11,776 nt of DNA from Candidatus Beckwithbacteria bacterium CG23_combo_of_CG06-09_8_20_14_all_47_9 (GTDB lineage Bacteria; Patescibacteriota; Microgenomatia; UBA1400; CG1-02-47-37): the NCBI GenBank assembly GCA_002772455.1, contig PCSQ01000080.1:7523-19298 (forward strand). The letters run 5' to 3'. Under the pieces are notes generated by a model, which saw only the letters and a program-made list of their open reading frames with translations, ran no database searches and was not told where the DNA came from. The first letter of the stretch is position 1, and each line of letters starts with the position of its first letter. The position numbers and the translations under genes were made by a program. Positions 1-6,321 of the stretch are shown piece after piece.

Positions 1-542
1 ACAAAAGTTTTAGTCAAAAGAGTCACCACGTCCTCGGCCGCCGCGGTATTAGGGATTAAATAAGTGTCCGGAAAGAGTTGCCCCTCGTACGGTTTGGCCG
101 CCAGAATAAATTCGTCCTGATTAATTGCCGATTTCCCTGCCAGCCGCTCGGCATACTCTTCTGCCCGCAAACCTTCAGGAAAAGTAATCCAAAAATCCAA
201 ACTGCCGTGGGTCAGATTATCCGCAATCACCTCTAAGCTCATCGCCCGGTTCAAACGAAAATCGCCCGCCTGCAATTTACCGCTATAGCCCTTTTGCTCC
301 GCCAGAACCCGAAACGCCAACGCCGACTTAATCAACTTTTCCCGGAACAATCTCTCGGCAATAATACTCGTCGGCTGGCCTTGAGGAACGACAAATACCT
401 GCTCGGTTTGATTTTTAGGGTCCACCGGCAAATTAACCCACCGCCAATAACCATAAATCAATGCGGGTAGCGTCAAAACCGGTAACAGCCACTTAAACTT
501 CTTCAAATAAGGCCCGGCGATATTTATTGGTTTTGGTTTCAT
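1..542 (-). CDS. mltG: Endolytic murein transglycosylase MltG/YceG, N-terminal part (runs off window)
   Basis: MltG is a membrane-anchored lytic transglycosylase that cleaves within nascent glycan strands and helps terminate peptidoglycan polymerisation. The visible 180 residues show a basic cytoplasmic start, one membrane segment at about 17-35 (KWLLPVLTLPALIYGYW), a LysM-like stretch at about 45-95 beginning QVFVVPQGQPTSIIAERL, and the family signature FPEG (121-124) followed by YEGQLFPDTY (152-161). The catalytic glutamate, known in the family to lie further downstream, is beyond the left edge, so activity cannot be judged. The ATG at 542-540 lies inside the preceding zinc-ribbon gene, giving a 50-nt overlap, and no Shine-Dalgarno sequence precedes it. 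It is nevertheless the first start giving a normal N-terminus. It is last in the alaS - ruvX - mltG series. Identification is firm; the exact start is less so. Confidence 0.9.
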   Translation of the reverse strand, partial: MKPKPINIAGPYLKKFKWLLPVLTLPALIYGYWRWVNLPVDPKNQTEQVFVVPQGQPTSIIAERLFREKLIKSALAFRVLAEQKGYSGKLQAGDFRLNRAMSLEVIADNLTHGSLDFWITFPEGLRAEEYAERLAGKSAINQDEFILAAKPYEGQLFPDTYLIPNTAAAEDVVTLLTKTF

Positions 543-693
543 GGATAAAAATCCGGCCGCATTTGCAGGCAATTTTTTCCCGGCCGTTGGACAACGGGCT
601 CACCCGGCCTTTGGTTAAAGGCATACCGCAACCGACACACTGGCCGCGGGACAACAGCCACGCCTGTACCGGGGCAATCACGTTTTTAAACAT
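493..693 (-). CDS. Small zinc-ribbon protein (66 aa)
   Basis: I do not recognise a named family. The 66-residue product carries a CxxC pair (C19, C22, in QCVGCGMPL) and a CxC pair (C43, C45, in IACKCGRIFI), spaced as expected for a four-cysteine zinc ribbon, and a basic C-terminus ending YRRALFEEV. There is no membrane segment. Its start is well supported: an ATG eight bases after a strong AGGAGGG ribosome-binding site that lies within the last codons of ruvX, with only three bases between the ruvX stop and this ATG. The 3' end overlaps mltG by 50 nt in another frame. It holds the position of a small gene (yrzB in Bacillus) between ruvX and mltG, but I see no resemblance to that family. A nucleic-acid or protein-binding adaptor role is possible but only inferred. 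Confidence 0.75.
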   Translation of the reverse strand: MFKNVIAPVQAWLLSRGQCVGCGMPLTKGRVSPLSNGREKIACKCGRIFIHETKTNKYRRALFEEV

Positions 694-696
694 AGC

Positions 697-1092
697 TTAT
701 TCCCTCCTCACTGTCATCATATCAAGAAATTCCTGCAGAATCAAAGCGGCGGCCGCCCGATGGTCCAAACGGCGCTTTTTTTGCGGCGCGGCGGCGGCTA
801 TCAGCTTACTTTTAGCTTCCTGACTGGATAAAGTTTCGTCCTGATAAAATATTTCTTTACCGGTTAATTGTCCCAGGTCCCCGCCAAACTTTCTCACTGC
901 CTCGGCCAACTTTCCTTCCGGCAAACCGATAACGATTTTGTCAATTGACTGCTCGTCACAAACCCGCTTTAAATAATTAAACAGTTTCCCTGACTCAAAA
1001 TACTTTTTCTCTCCCAGCGGTTCTGCCAATGGCCCGTCGGCCAGCGCCAACCCCACATGCCTCAACCCAAAATCAATCCCTAAATAGCGCAT
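697..1092 (-). CDS. ruvX: RuvX/YqgF family Holliday-junction resolvase-like nuclease
   Basis: RuvX/YqgF proteins have an RNase H-like fold; members are linked to Holliday-junction resolution and, in Escherichia coli, to 16S rRNA 5'-end processing. The 131-residue length is typical. Motifs fall in the expected order: GIDFGLRHVGLALADG at 5-20 with catalytic D7, IVIGLPEG at 53-60 with E59, YQDETLSS at 83-90, and LDHRAAAALILQEFLD at 109-124 with D110. The run AAAAPQKKRR before the last motif is alanine-rich and basic. The ATG abuts the sortase stop directly (TAAATG, no gap), preceded by a weak GGTGG. A three-base gap separates it from the zinc-ribbon gene. Neighbouring alaS and mltG match its usual genomic company. 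The family is certain; the cellular substrate is less so. Confidence 0.93.
   Translation of the reverse strand: MRYLGIDFGLRHVGLALADGPLAEPLGEKKYFESGKLFNYLKRVCDEQSIDKIVIGLPEGKLAEAVRKFGGDLGQLTGKEIFYQDETLSSQEAKSKLIAAAAPQKKRRLDHRAAAALILQEFLDMMTVRRE
702..708 (-). promoter_or_regulatory. Strong ribosome-binding site for the zinc-ribbon gene
   Basis: AGGAGGG on the minus strand, eight bases before the ATG at 693-691, is the best Shine-Dalgarno match I found in the window. It overlaps the last codons of ruvX (ending AGG AGG GAA TAA), so ribosomes finishing ruvX would be delivered to this start. It shows the organism uses a normal anti-Shine-Dalgarno, so genes lacking the motif are likely coupled or leaderless. 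Confidence 0.75.
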
Positions 1093-1896
1093 TTATATTT
1101 CCACCAACCGGGCTTTAACAATTCCCCGGCGCCAGTAAGTTCCCGGCGGAACACAAGTAACCAAAGTCAGGTCTTTGCGGTTATAGTGCTGTTCCAAAAT
1201 ATCGATCTCGTCAGGCAAAACCTCGTAATAATCATAAATCGCGTATTTATAAGTGATGCCGTCAAAATTGACTAAAATCTCGTCGCCGGCTTTCAAATTG
1301 GGCAAAAGAGAAAAAATTGCCCGGTAAGAATTGGGGCTGTAAAATTGGGGCAAAATCGAGTGGCCGAAAATCACCGGACTGCCGGCCTCGCCCGGATTGG
1401 CGGTGCCGCCGTAGTGGATCAAACTTTTATCCAAATCATCGCCGCCGATAGTCACCAACGCCTCTTTAATTCTTAACTTGGGGATAGAAACGGTATAGTG
1501 GGTAATCGTCGACGGTGACAAAATTGACTGTGGCCGGGAAAAATTAAACCAGGTATTTAGCTGCGAATAATCCATCGCCATATTTTCCGCCGGCCCCTGG
1601 GCTAAAACCTGCGGTTCAATCGGCCGCTCGCCGACGCTCGGATTCAATAACCCCTTACCCTCGGCCAGCACCGATTCAGACACCGGCGACAAAATCCGCG
1701 CCCGCTGCACCTGCCGGCCGGTTTTCAGCTCGTAAGCCGCGATCGGATATCCCACGGAAATCAACAAGCTGGCACCGACGGTAATCATAATCGTCGGCAG
1801 CAGCGCCTTTAGCCGCAGCCAACCAATTTGTAACTGCTGTTGCCTGATTAATATTTGCGGATCAACCGGGGGCGCTTTTAAATATATTTGGGTCAT
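1093..1896 (-). CDS. Sortase family transpeptidase (single-pass membrane protein)
   Basis: Sortases cleave a sorting signal on exported proteins and join them to a cell-envelope nucleophile through a cysteine thioester. The 267-residue protein has a short cytoplasmic N-terminus, one membrane segment at about 31-54, a Ser/Pro-rich stalk at about 60-130, and the sortase barrel from TVSIPKLRIKEALV at 135 onward. The triad is visible: H179 in VIFGHS, C248 in LTLVTCVPPG and arginine R256/R257 in YWRRGIVKARL. The TLVTC context resembles class C/D/E enzymes; I cannot fix the class. Its ATG overlaps the preceding gene's stop as ATGA, indicating translational coupling to the large baseplate-J-like membrane protein, and it abuts ruvX downstream. 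No protein in the window has an obvious LPxTG-type signal, so the substrates lie elsewhere. Confidence 0.9.
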   Translation of the reverse strand: MTQIYLKAPPVDPQILIRQQQLQIGWLRLKALLPTIMITVGASLLISVGYPIAAYELKTGRQVQRARILSPVSESVLAEGKGLLNPSVGERPIEPQVLAQGPAENMAMDYSQLNTWFNFSRPQSILSPSTITHYTVSIPKLRIKEALVTIGGDDLDKSLIHYGGTANPGEAGSPVIFGHSILPQFYSPNSYRAIFSLLPNLKAGDEILVNFDGITYKYAIYDYYEVLPDEIDILEQHYNRKDLTLVTCVPPGTYWRRGIVKARLVEI

Positions 1897-3974
1897 GGGG
1901 CAGGTTTAATCTCCAGATTAATATTTTTCGTTAATCGCGGCAGGGTTTTTAAAACTTTAGGCAGTTTCGGGGATATGACAATATCCGCCGAAACAAACTG
2001 CGGCAAAGAATTTAAATACTCCTCCACTTTTTCCGGATAGCGGCCGCGGAGATTCTTTTTAATTTCCGCCAGGTCCAAACGCGGCAGCAGCTTGGCTTCA
2101 TAACTGATCGGCAAAATCATCTCTTTAACTTCTCCCGGTTCCACGCCGGAAAATTCGCTGATCAAAAAATTCTCGGGGATTTTGGTTTTTACCGCCTCTT
2201 TGAGCAACAAATCCAGTTCGGTTTGACGATAAACAATGCCTTCATAATCCAACCGGCCGGTTAGGCTCAACTCGTCCGCCGCCTCGCCCTCGGCTGTGCT
2301 GAAATTTTTATCAACCAGGCTTAATTTATCCTTCGTTTCAATTACTTTCTGGTCAGCTCCCAAAGACTGGCCAAGTTCGGCTTTCGCTTGATCGATCAAA
2401 TCCGCTGTCAAAGCCGCCGCCAAATTATCCAAATCCTCTTGGCTCACCGCTTTTACTTCCCGCGCCGTCCCGCCGGCCAGACCGCTGGTTTTAGCATAAT
2501 AATCGTCTTCGGAAAATTGCTTAAAACTTAACCGTGTCTCTGCCGCCAAATTACTATCCGGACCGATATTGCCCGCGGTAATTTTAGCGTCGGCCTTACC
2601 CGGAGTAATCGTAATTACCCCCTCGCTATCTTCCGTTGCCGAACGCGAAGCTACCGTCGTCTCCTCATCTAAACTAAAAGCCAAATTATCGCCGCCAAGC
2701 AAGACCGTGCCGGCGGCAAAAGTTTTACTGTCGGCCGTCTTGTTATAAATCGTCACCCCGCCCTGGGCCGGATCGCCGATAATTTTCGTTCCGGTCGCCG
2801 GGGCGGACTGACTGCCGCTGACGGCTTTAGTAACCAACTGCACCGGCAAAACCGAACCGCCGGCAACCACACTGGTAGCGTCCGGGTCAAGCGTAATCTC
2901 CAGCTCCTGATTGATGACCTGGGCTTCCAGGTAAAAAACTACTCTAGCTTTCGGCACATACCAATAGGCCAGCCCTAAAATAATCAGCAGGGCAACCAAG
3001 CCGCCGCCGAGTAAAACCGGCCAGCGCGCGCCAAAATTCGGCAGAGGAATTTTAATTTTTTTCAGACTGGCTGCAAACGGTTGCCAGTTAAATTTTAATT
3101 TAGGTTTAGGTTCTGGTTTTTCTTCCGGCACCGCCGGGGTTATTTCTTCTTCCGCCGCGTCTTTGCCGCTGACAAATCCCAGCGCTGCCGCGGTGGCTTC
3201 GGTTTTAGCCGCCGGCGTTTTAATCTCCATTCCCAAAGACTGGGCCGCCTCACTGCCACCCGCCAAAGCCACCGCCCTAATCGTAATCGCACTATCCAGC
3301 GACTCAACTTTAGGGAAATGAATAAACGGCAGTTTTTCTTCCCAATCAAAAGACAAAAGCTGCTGCTTATCTTCTTCAAAATCGCCGCCGCCGTTATACA
3401 AAACAATCCGCGCCGGCAATGTGTCAATTTTGTCAAACCGGCTCAACCCCTCTTCGGCGTCGGCACCCAGATCGCCGCTCCGGCCCACCAATTGACTGCC
3501 GACAATTTTCCCCTGCTTCACCAAAATTAAGTTAATCTCACTGGAAGACAATTGGATTAAAATCGCACTAATCGGCGTCCCTTCATCGATTTTTAGGTAC
3601 GCAATAATCGCCGTGTCCGTCACCACAAACCCTATTGGTTTTAATTCCAGCTCGTCGCACAAATATTTCATCAACGGCTTTTTTTCACTGCTAACCGCGT
3701 CTTTCTCCACCCAGCCATCCGGCAGGCCGAAAATTACGCCGCTGGGTTCCGGTTTAATTCCGGCAGACGCCGCCGTCAAAGTCTGGTCGGCCGCTTTTAA
3801 CAATTCTTCCTGGTTTTTCCCGTCCCAAGTCTCGCTTTGGCCTAACTTAACGATCTCGGTTTTACCGTCTCTAACTGTCCAAACCGCCGCCTGGACTTTT
3901 TCCTCACTCAAATTCAGAGCAAAAAATTGCTCAAGTTTCGGCTCCTGGCTGATAAATTTCTTTAAGAACAGCAT
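1893..3974 (-). CDS. Membrane protein joining a PilM-like (actin-fold) cytoplasmic region to a baseplate-J-like external region
   Basis: This 693-residue protein has two halves. Residues 15-240 resemble the actin-like fold of PilM-type pilus proteins (start FFALNLSEEKVQAAVW; later SAILIQLSSSEINLILV and a GRSGDLGADAEEGL stretch), but the acidic nucleotide-binding residues are not clearly kept, so ATPase activity is doubtful. A Pro/Glu/Lys-rich linker (about 250-312) leads to one membrane segment at about 317-340. Beyond it, residues 345-520 resemble baseplate J/gp47 proteins (GGVTIYNKTADSKTFAAG, ITAGNIGPDSNLAAE, then GGTAREVKAVSQEDL), followed by an uncharacterised tail. I chose the ATG at 3974; the frame continues upstream to a TTG at 4088, but those residues look like read-through of alaS. 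It overlaps alaS by 44 nt and the sortase by 4. Function is unknown; a surface or trans-envelope assembly role is inference. Confidence 0.75.
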   Translation of the reverse strand: MLFLKKFISQEPKLEQFFALNLSEEKVQAAVWTVRDGKTEIVKLGQSETWDGKNQEELLKAADQTLTAASAGIKPEPSGVIFGLPDGWVEKDAVSSEKKPLMKYLCDELELKPIGFVVTDTAIIAYLKIDEGTPISAILIQLSSSEINLILVKQGKIVGSQLVGRSGDLGADAEEGLSRFDKIDTLPARIVLYNGGGDFEEDKQQLLSFDWEEKLPFIHFPKVESLDSAITIRAVALAGGSEAAQSLGMEIKTPAAKTEATAAALGFVSGKDAAEEEITPAVPEEKPEPKPKLKFNWQPFAASLKKIKIPLPNFGARWPVLLGGGLVALLIILGLAYWYVPKARVVFYLEAQVINQELEITLDPDATSVVAGGSVLPVQLVTKAVSGSQSAPATGTKIIGDPAQGGVTIYNKTADSKTFAAGTVLLGGDNLAFSLDEETTVASRSATEDSEGVITITPGKADAKITAGNIGPDSNLAAETRLSFKQFSEDDYYAKTSGLAGGTAREVKAVSQEDLDNLAAALTADLIDQAKAELGQSLGADQKVIETKDKLSLVDKNFSTAEGEAADELSLTGRLDYEGIVYRQTELDLLLKEAVKTKIPENFLISEFSGVEPGEVKEMILPISYEAKLLPRLDLAEIKKNLRGRYPEKVEEYLNSLPQFVSADIVISPKLPKVLKTLPRLTKNINLEIKPAP

Positions 3975-5649
3975 AAATTCGGCGCTTGCCGGCACCGATC
4001 GACTCCTGCTTAACCAGCTTAACACCCCCGATTGCCGCTGTCGAGCCAACATGCGGCCCGCCGCACAATTCTTTGGAAAAATCACCAATCGTATAAACCG
4101 AAACTTTATTCGGATAGTTTTCCCGGAAAAAGGCCATCGCCCCGCTCTTGAGAGCCGTATCTTTGGCTTCGATCGTTTTAACTACCGGCAAGTTCGCTGT
4201 GATTTTGGCGTTCATTAGCTCTTCCACCCGCTGCATTTCCGCCTCACTCAAAGCTTGCGGGTGGGCAAAATCAAACCGCAGTCGATCGGCCGTAATATTG
4301 CTGCCTTCTTGCCGGACATGTATCCCCAGCACTTGACGCAAAGCCGCTTGCAATAAATGCGTCGCCGTGTGATATTTAGTGGTAATTTCCGACTGATCGG
4401 CCAAACCGCCCTTAAACATGCCCGCCGACGCGGTCCGCGATTTTTGGCTGTGCTGTTCCAGTAAAGCTTCAAATTTGGCTCTATTTAATTTAACTTGAGT
4501 TACCGCCGCAATTACCTCAAAGGGTAAACCGTAAGATTGAAAAATATCAAAGGCCAACGCTTCGTCGATGGTTTTCGCCCGGCTTAAAACCTTTTTGCCG
4601 ATCGCCAAACTAGTAGAGAATTTTTTAATTTCGTCATTCAAAACCGCGGCGGCTTCGGTTTGGGGCTGAAAATATTTAATAAAGTCGGTTAAATTTTTCG
4701 GATCATTAAACTTAATCGCCGCCCGGCGGATTAAGCGGCGCAAAATATAACCTTGTTTTTTATTGCCCGGGGAAATCCCCTCATTAATCATGGCCACGCT
4801 CGCCCGCAAATGATCGGCAATTAACCGGTTATCGCTCAAATTTTCGGTTGGGTCAGCCTTTATTAACTCCACAAAAATATCGGTCTGAAAAATATCCGGC
4901 TGGTTTTGCGAGGCGGCCGTCAGCCGTTCCAAACCGCCGCCGAAATCCACGTTTTGCTTTGGCAAAGGCTTAAAACTAGCGTCAGCCTGTTTTTCGTATT
5001 CCATGAAGACTGAATTACCGATCTCCAGCCACCGACCGCAGTCGCAGTTCGGGTGGCAGGTTTTACCAAATTTCGGATCGTGTTTTACTTGGGTAAACTC
5101 AAAAAACACTTCGCTGTCCGGCCCGCCGATTTCCCCCGCCGGCATTTTTTCCGGCTCCCCAGACCGGCTCCACCAGTTTTTCTGGGCCGGGTAGTACCAA
5201 ATTTGCTCTTTAGTTAAACCTAATGCCTGCCAGATTTTGGCGCTGGTTTCGTCTTTTTTAACGTCTTGATTGCCCTCAAATACCGTCACTGCCAACCGAT
5301 CTTTTGGTAATTTCAATTCTTCGGTCAGCCACTGCCAAAACCAGGCCAGTTGTTCTGTCTTAAAATAATCGCCCAGACTCCAATTGCCCAGCATGGTAAA
5401 AAAAGTCGTGTGGCGGTTGTCGCCGACCTCGTCAATGTCCTCCGCCCGAAAACAGGGTTGAGCATCAACCAGTCTTTTCCCCATCGGATGAATTTCACCC
5501 TTTAAGTACGGCACCAACTGCTGCATGCCCGAGCTGGTAAACAGTGTCGTCGGGTCGTCCGGCGGCACCAGCGGCGCCGGGGGGATGACCGCATGCCCCT
5601 GCTTCTTAAAAAAACTTAAATAGCTTTCAGCAATCTCTCTCGAATCCAT
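3931..5649 (-). CDS. alaS: Alanyl-tRNA synthetase, short form lacking the C-terminal domain
   Basis: AlaRS charges tRNA-Ala with alanine and hydrolyses mischarged tRNA. This protein is 572 residues against roughly 875 in Escherichia coli. The class II catalytic core runs from the start, with LFTSSGMQQLVPYLKG at 36-51, CFRAEDIDEVGDNRHTTFF at 66-84, and VDFGGGLERL at 234-243. A tRNA-recognition helical part follows to about 390. The editing domain keeps its metal ligands H427, H431 (HTATH), C529 and H533 (CGGPH). The protein ends just after RRIYAVL, so the C-Ala domain is absent, and the region before HTATH is also shortened. A local C198/C202/C204 cluster with H190 could bind zinc. The ATG follows a strong extended -10 element, so this gene probably starts a transcript. 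Its 3' end overlaps the next gene by 44 nt. Identification is firm. Confidence 0.95.
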   Translation of the reverse strand: MDSREIAESYLSFFKKQGHAVIPPAPLVPPDDPTTLFTSSGMQQLVPYLKGEIHPMGKRLVDAQPCFRAEDIDEVGDNRHTTFFTMLGNWSLGDYFKTEQLAWFWQWLTEELKLPKDRLAVTVFEGNQDVKKDETSAKIWQALGLTKEQIWYYPAQKNWWSRSGEPEKMPAGEIGGPDSEVFFEFTQVKHDPKFGKTCHPNCDCGRWLEIGNSVFMEYEKQADASFKPLPKQNVDFGGGLERLTAASQNQPDIFQTDIFVELIKADPTENLSDNRLIADHLRASVAMINEGISPGNKKQGYILRRLIRRAAIKFNDPKNLTDFIKYFQPQTEAAAVLNDEIKKFSTSLAIGKKVLSRAKTIDEALAFDIFQSYGLPFEVIAAVTQVKLNRAKFEALLEQHSQKSRTASAGMFKGGLADQSEITTKYHTATHLLQAALRQVLGIHVRQEGSNITADRLRFDFAHPQALSEAEMQRVEELMNAKITANLPVVKTIEAKDTALKSGAMAFFRENYPNKVSVYTIGDFSKELCGGPHVGSTAAIGGVKLVKQESIGAGKRRIYAVLKEIYQPGAET

Positions 5650-5655
5650 GAAGTT

Positions 5656-5664
5656 ATTATATCA
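5656..5664 (-). promoter_or_regulatory. Extended -10 promoter for alaS, predicted leaderless
   Basis: The minus strand reads TGATATAAT, a perfect extended -10 (TGnTATAAT), ending six bases before the alaS ATG at 5649. A start point seven bases past the hexamer would fall on the A of that ATG, giving an mRNA with no leader, which fits the absence of a Shine-Dalgarno. Seventeen bases further upstream there is no match to TTGACA (the bases are GCTGGG), consistent with an extended -10 not needing a -35. It lies in the 22-nt gap after the ytxH-like gene. Confidence 0.65.
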
Positions 5665-5671
5665 GTCTAAT

Positions 5672-5944
5672 TTACTTCCCCAGCGGCTGGCCGGAATGGT
5701 GGAAAGTATGTTTTTTTACTTTGGCCCGCCGAAGCCTTGGCGCAGGCGGCGGCTTGACGGCCTGACTTTTTACCTGCAACTTCGCCCACTCGTCCCGGAT
5801 CTGGCTAAAATACTTATCCCACCAATCGCGCAAGCGCTCACCTTTTTTAGTTTTATACAGAAACCAAGTCCCAACGGCCACAGCTGTGCCTAAAGCTAAA
5901 CCGATTAAATACTCCCCTGGTTTTTCTTCTTGTTCGTCACTCAC
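5672..5944 (-). CDS. YtxH-like small membrane protein (about 90 aa)
   Basis: The product has a short acidic N-terminus (SDEQEEKPG), one glycine/alanine-rich membrane segment (YLIGLALGTAVAVGTWFLY) followed directly by the basic TKKGERLRDWWDKYF stretch typical of YtxH-domain proteins, and a basic, proline-containing tail. YtxH proteins are small envelope proteins of poorly known function, often linked to stress. I place the start at the GTG at 5944-5942, which overlaps the stop of the preceding DUF948 gene by 8 nt and gives MSDEQEEK; an in-frame TTG at 5968 would add eight residues and a 32-nt overlap. Neither has a Shine-Dalgarno. The DUF948-YtxH pairing matches ytxG-ytxH of Bacillus, which supports the assignment. 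It ends 22 nt before alaS. Confidence 0.75.
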   Translation of the reverse strand: MSDEQEEKPGEYLIGLALGTAVAVGTWFLYKTKKGERLRDWWDKYFSQIRDEWAKLQVKSQAVKPPPAPRLRRAKVKKHTFHHSGQPLGK

Positions 5945-6215
5945 TTTTTTGAGAATGTTTTTTGTCAAGCAATTTACCGGCCAGCTCCACCAGCTTAGCC
6001 CCTTTTTTCAGGCCGCCGACAAATTCGGCCGCGTGCTCGACCGGATCGGCAATCGCCTTGGTGATCCGCTTCATGTCGTCGAGCATCGAGTTAGTTTTTT
6101 CCATGGTTTTTTTAAACTGGTCCAAAATCCGAAAAGTATAAATCGAAAAAATGGTCAGCAAGACAGATAGTAAAGTAACGACGACAACTAAAAGAATTTG
6201 CGATAAAGTCAGCAT
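5937..6215 (-). CDS. DUF948 / YtxG-like membrane-anchored coiled-coil protein (92 aa)
   Basis: The 92-residue protein begins with a hydrophobic membrane segment (about 5-28, LSQILLVVVVTLLSVLLTIF) and continues as an amphipathic, probably coiled-coil region (FKKTMEKTNSMLDDMKRITK), then a Gly/Ala/Lys-rich tail. This layout is that of DUF948 proteins such as YtxG, whose molecular role is unknown. The ATG at 6215 is preceded by AAGGAG, but 16 bases away, which is too far to be efficient; coupling to the tiny upstream gene, which stops four bases before, is more likely. Its 3' end overlaps the YtxH-like gene by 8 nt. The adjacent YtxH-like gene strengthens the family call. Confidence 0.78.
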   Translation of the reverse strand: MLTLSQILLVVVVTLLSVLLTIFSIYTFRILDQFKKTMEKTNSMLDDMKRITKAIADPVEHAAEFVGGLKKGAKLVELAGKLLDKKHSQKSE

Positions 6216-6219
6216 AAAA

Positions 6220-6321
6220 TTATTCTTTCAACTCCTTTTTTAATAAAAAAACCGCCAGAATACTAAGTAGTAAAAAAACAGTTATCCAAAATAAAGGCAT
6301 CTCAATTATTTTTTCTGACAT
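6220..6321 (-). CDS. Tiny single-pass membrane peptide (33 aa, or 26 aa from a later ATG)
   Basis: An open frame from the ATG at 6321 encodes MSEKIIEMPLFWITVFLLLS and continues ILAVFLLKKELKE, one hydrophobic segment with a charged basic/acidic tail. A second in-frame ATG at 6300 gives a 26-residue form starting MPLFW. It would follow the upstream gene's stop after one base (TGA-G-ATG), which favours it by coupling; the first ATG overlaps that gene by 20 nt. Neither start has a Shine-Dalgarno. The stop is four bases before the DUF948 start. Support comes from tight packing in an otherwise gapless series, a coherent hydrophobic profile, and lack of another explanation for this stretch. The sequence is AT-rich. 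I recognise no family; function unknown. Confidence 0.5.
   Translation of the reverse strand: MSEKIIEMPLFWITVFLLLSILAVFLLKKELKE

Noticed and set aside
760..800. GCGGCGGC-type repeat in ruvX
   Set aside because: It encodes the alanine runs of RuvX in frame and shows no independent repeat structure.
3140..3436. Minus-strand 98-residue arginine-rich frame
   Set aside because: Out-of-frame shadow within the large membrane protein; Arg/Trp-rich composition is typical of a shifted GC-rich frame.
3975..4088. N-terminal extension of the large membrane protein to a TTG at 4088
   Set aside because: It would lie wholly within alaS; the added residues have no domain character and read like an alternate frame of alaS. 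The ATG at 3974 gives a sensible N-terminus.
3613..4218. Plus-strand open frame of 201 residues
   Set aside because: Antisense shadow across the start of the PilM/baseplate-J-like gene and the end of alaS.
5681..5691. Short inverted repeat (CCAGC/GCTGG) after the ytxH-like gene as a terminator
   Set aside because: Only a five-base stem with a one-base loop and no following T-run, so it cannot act as an intrinsic terminator.
5945..5968. TTG start for the YtxH-like gene
   Set aside because: Would force a 32-nt overlap with the DUF948 gene with a weaker start codon and no ribosome-binding site; the GTG at 5944 gives a tighter junction. Not fully excluded.
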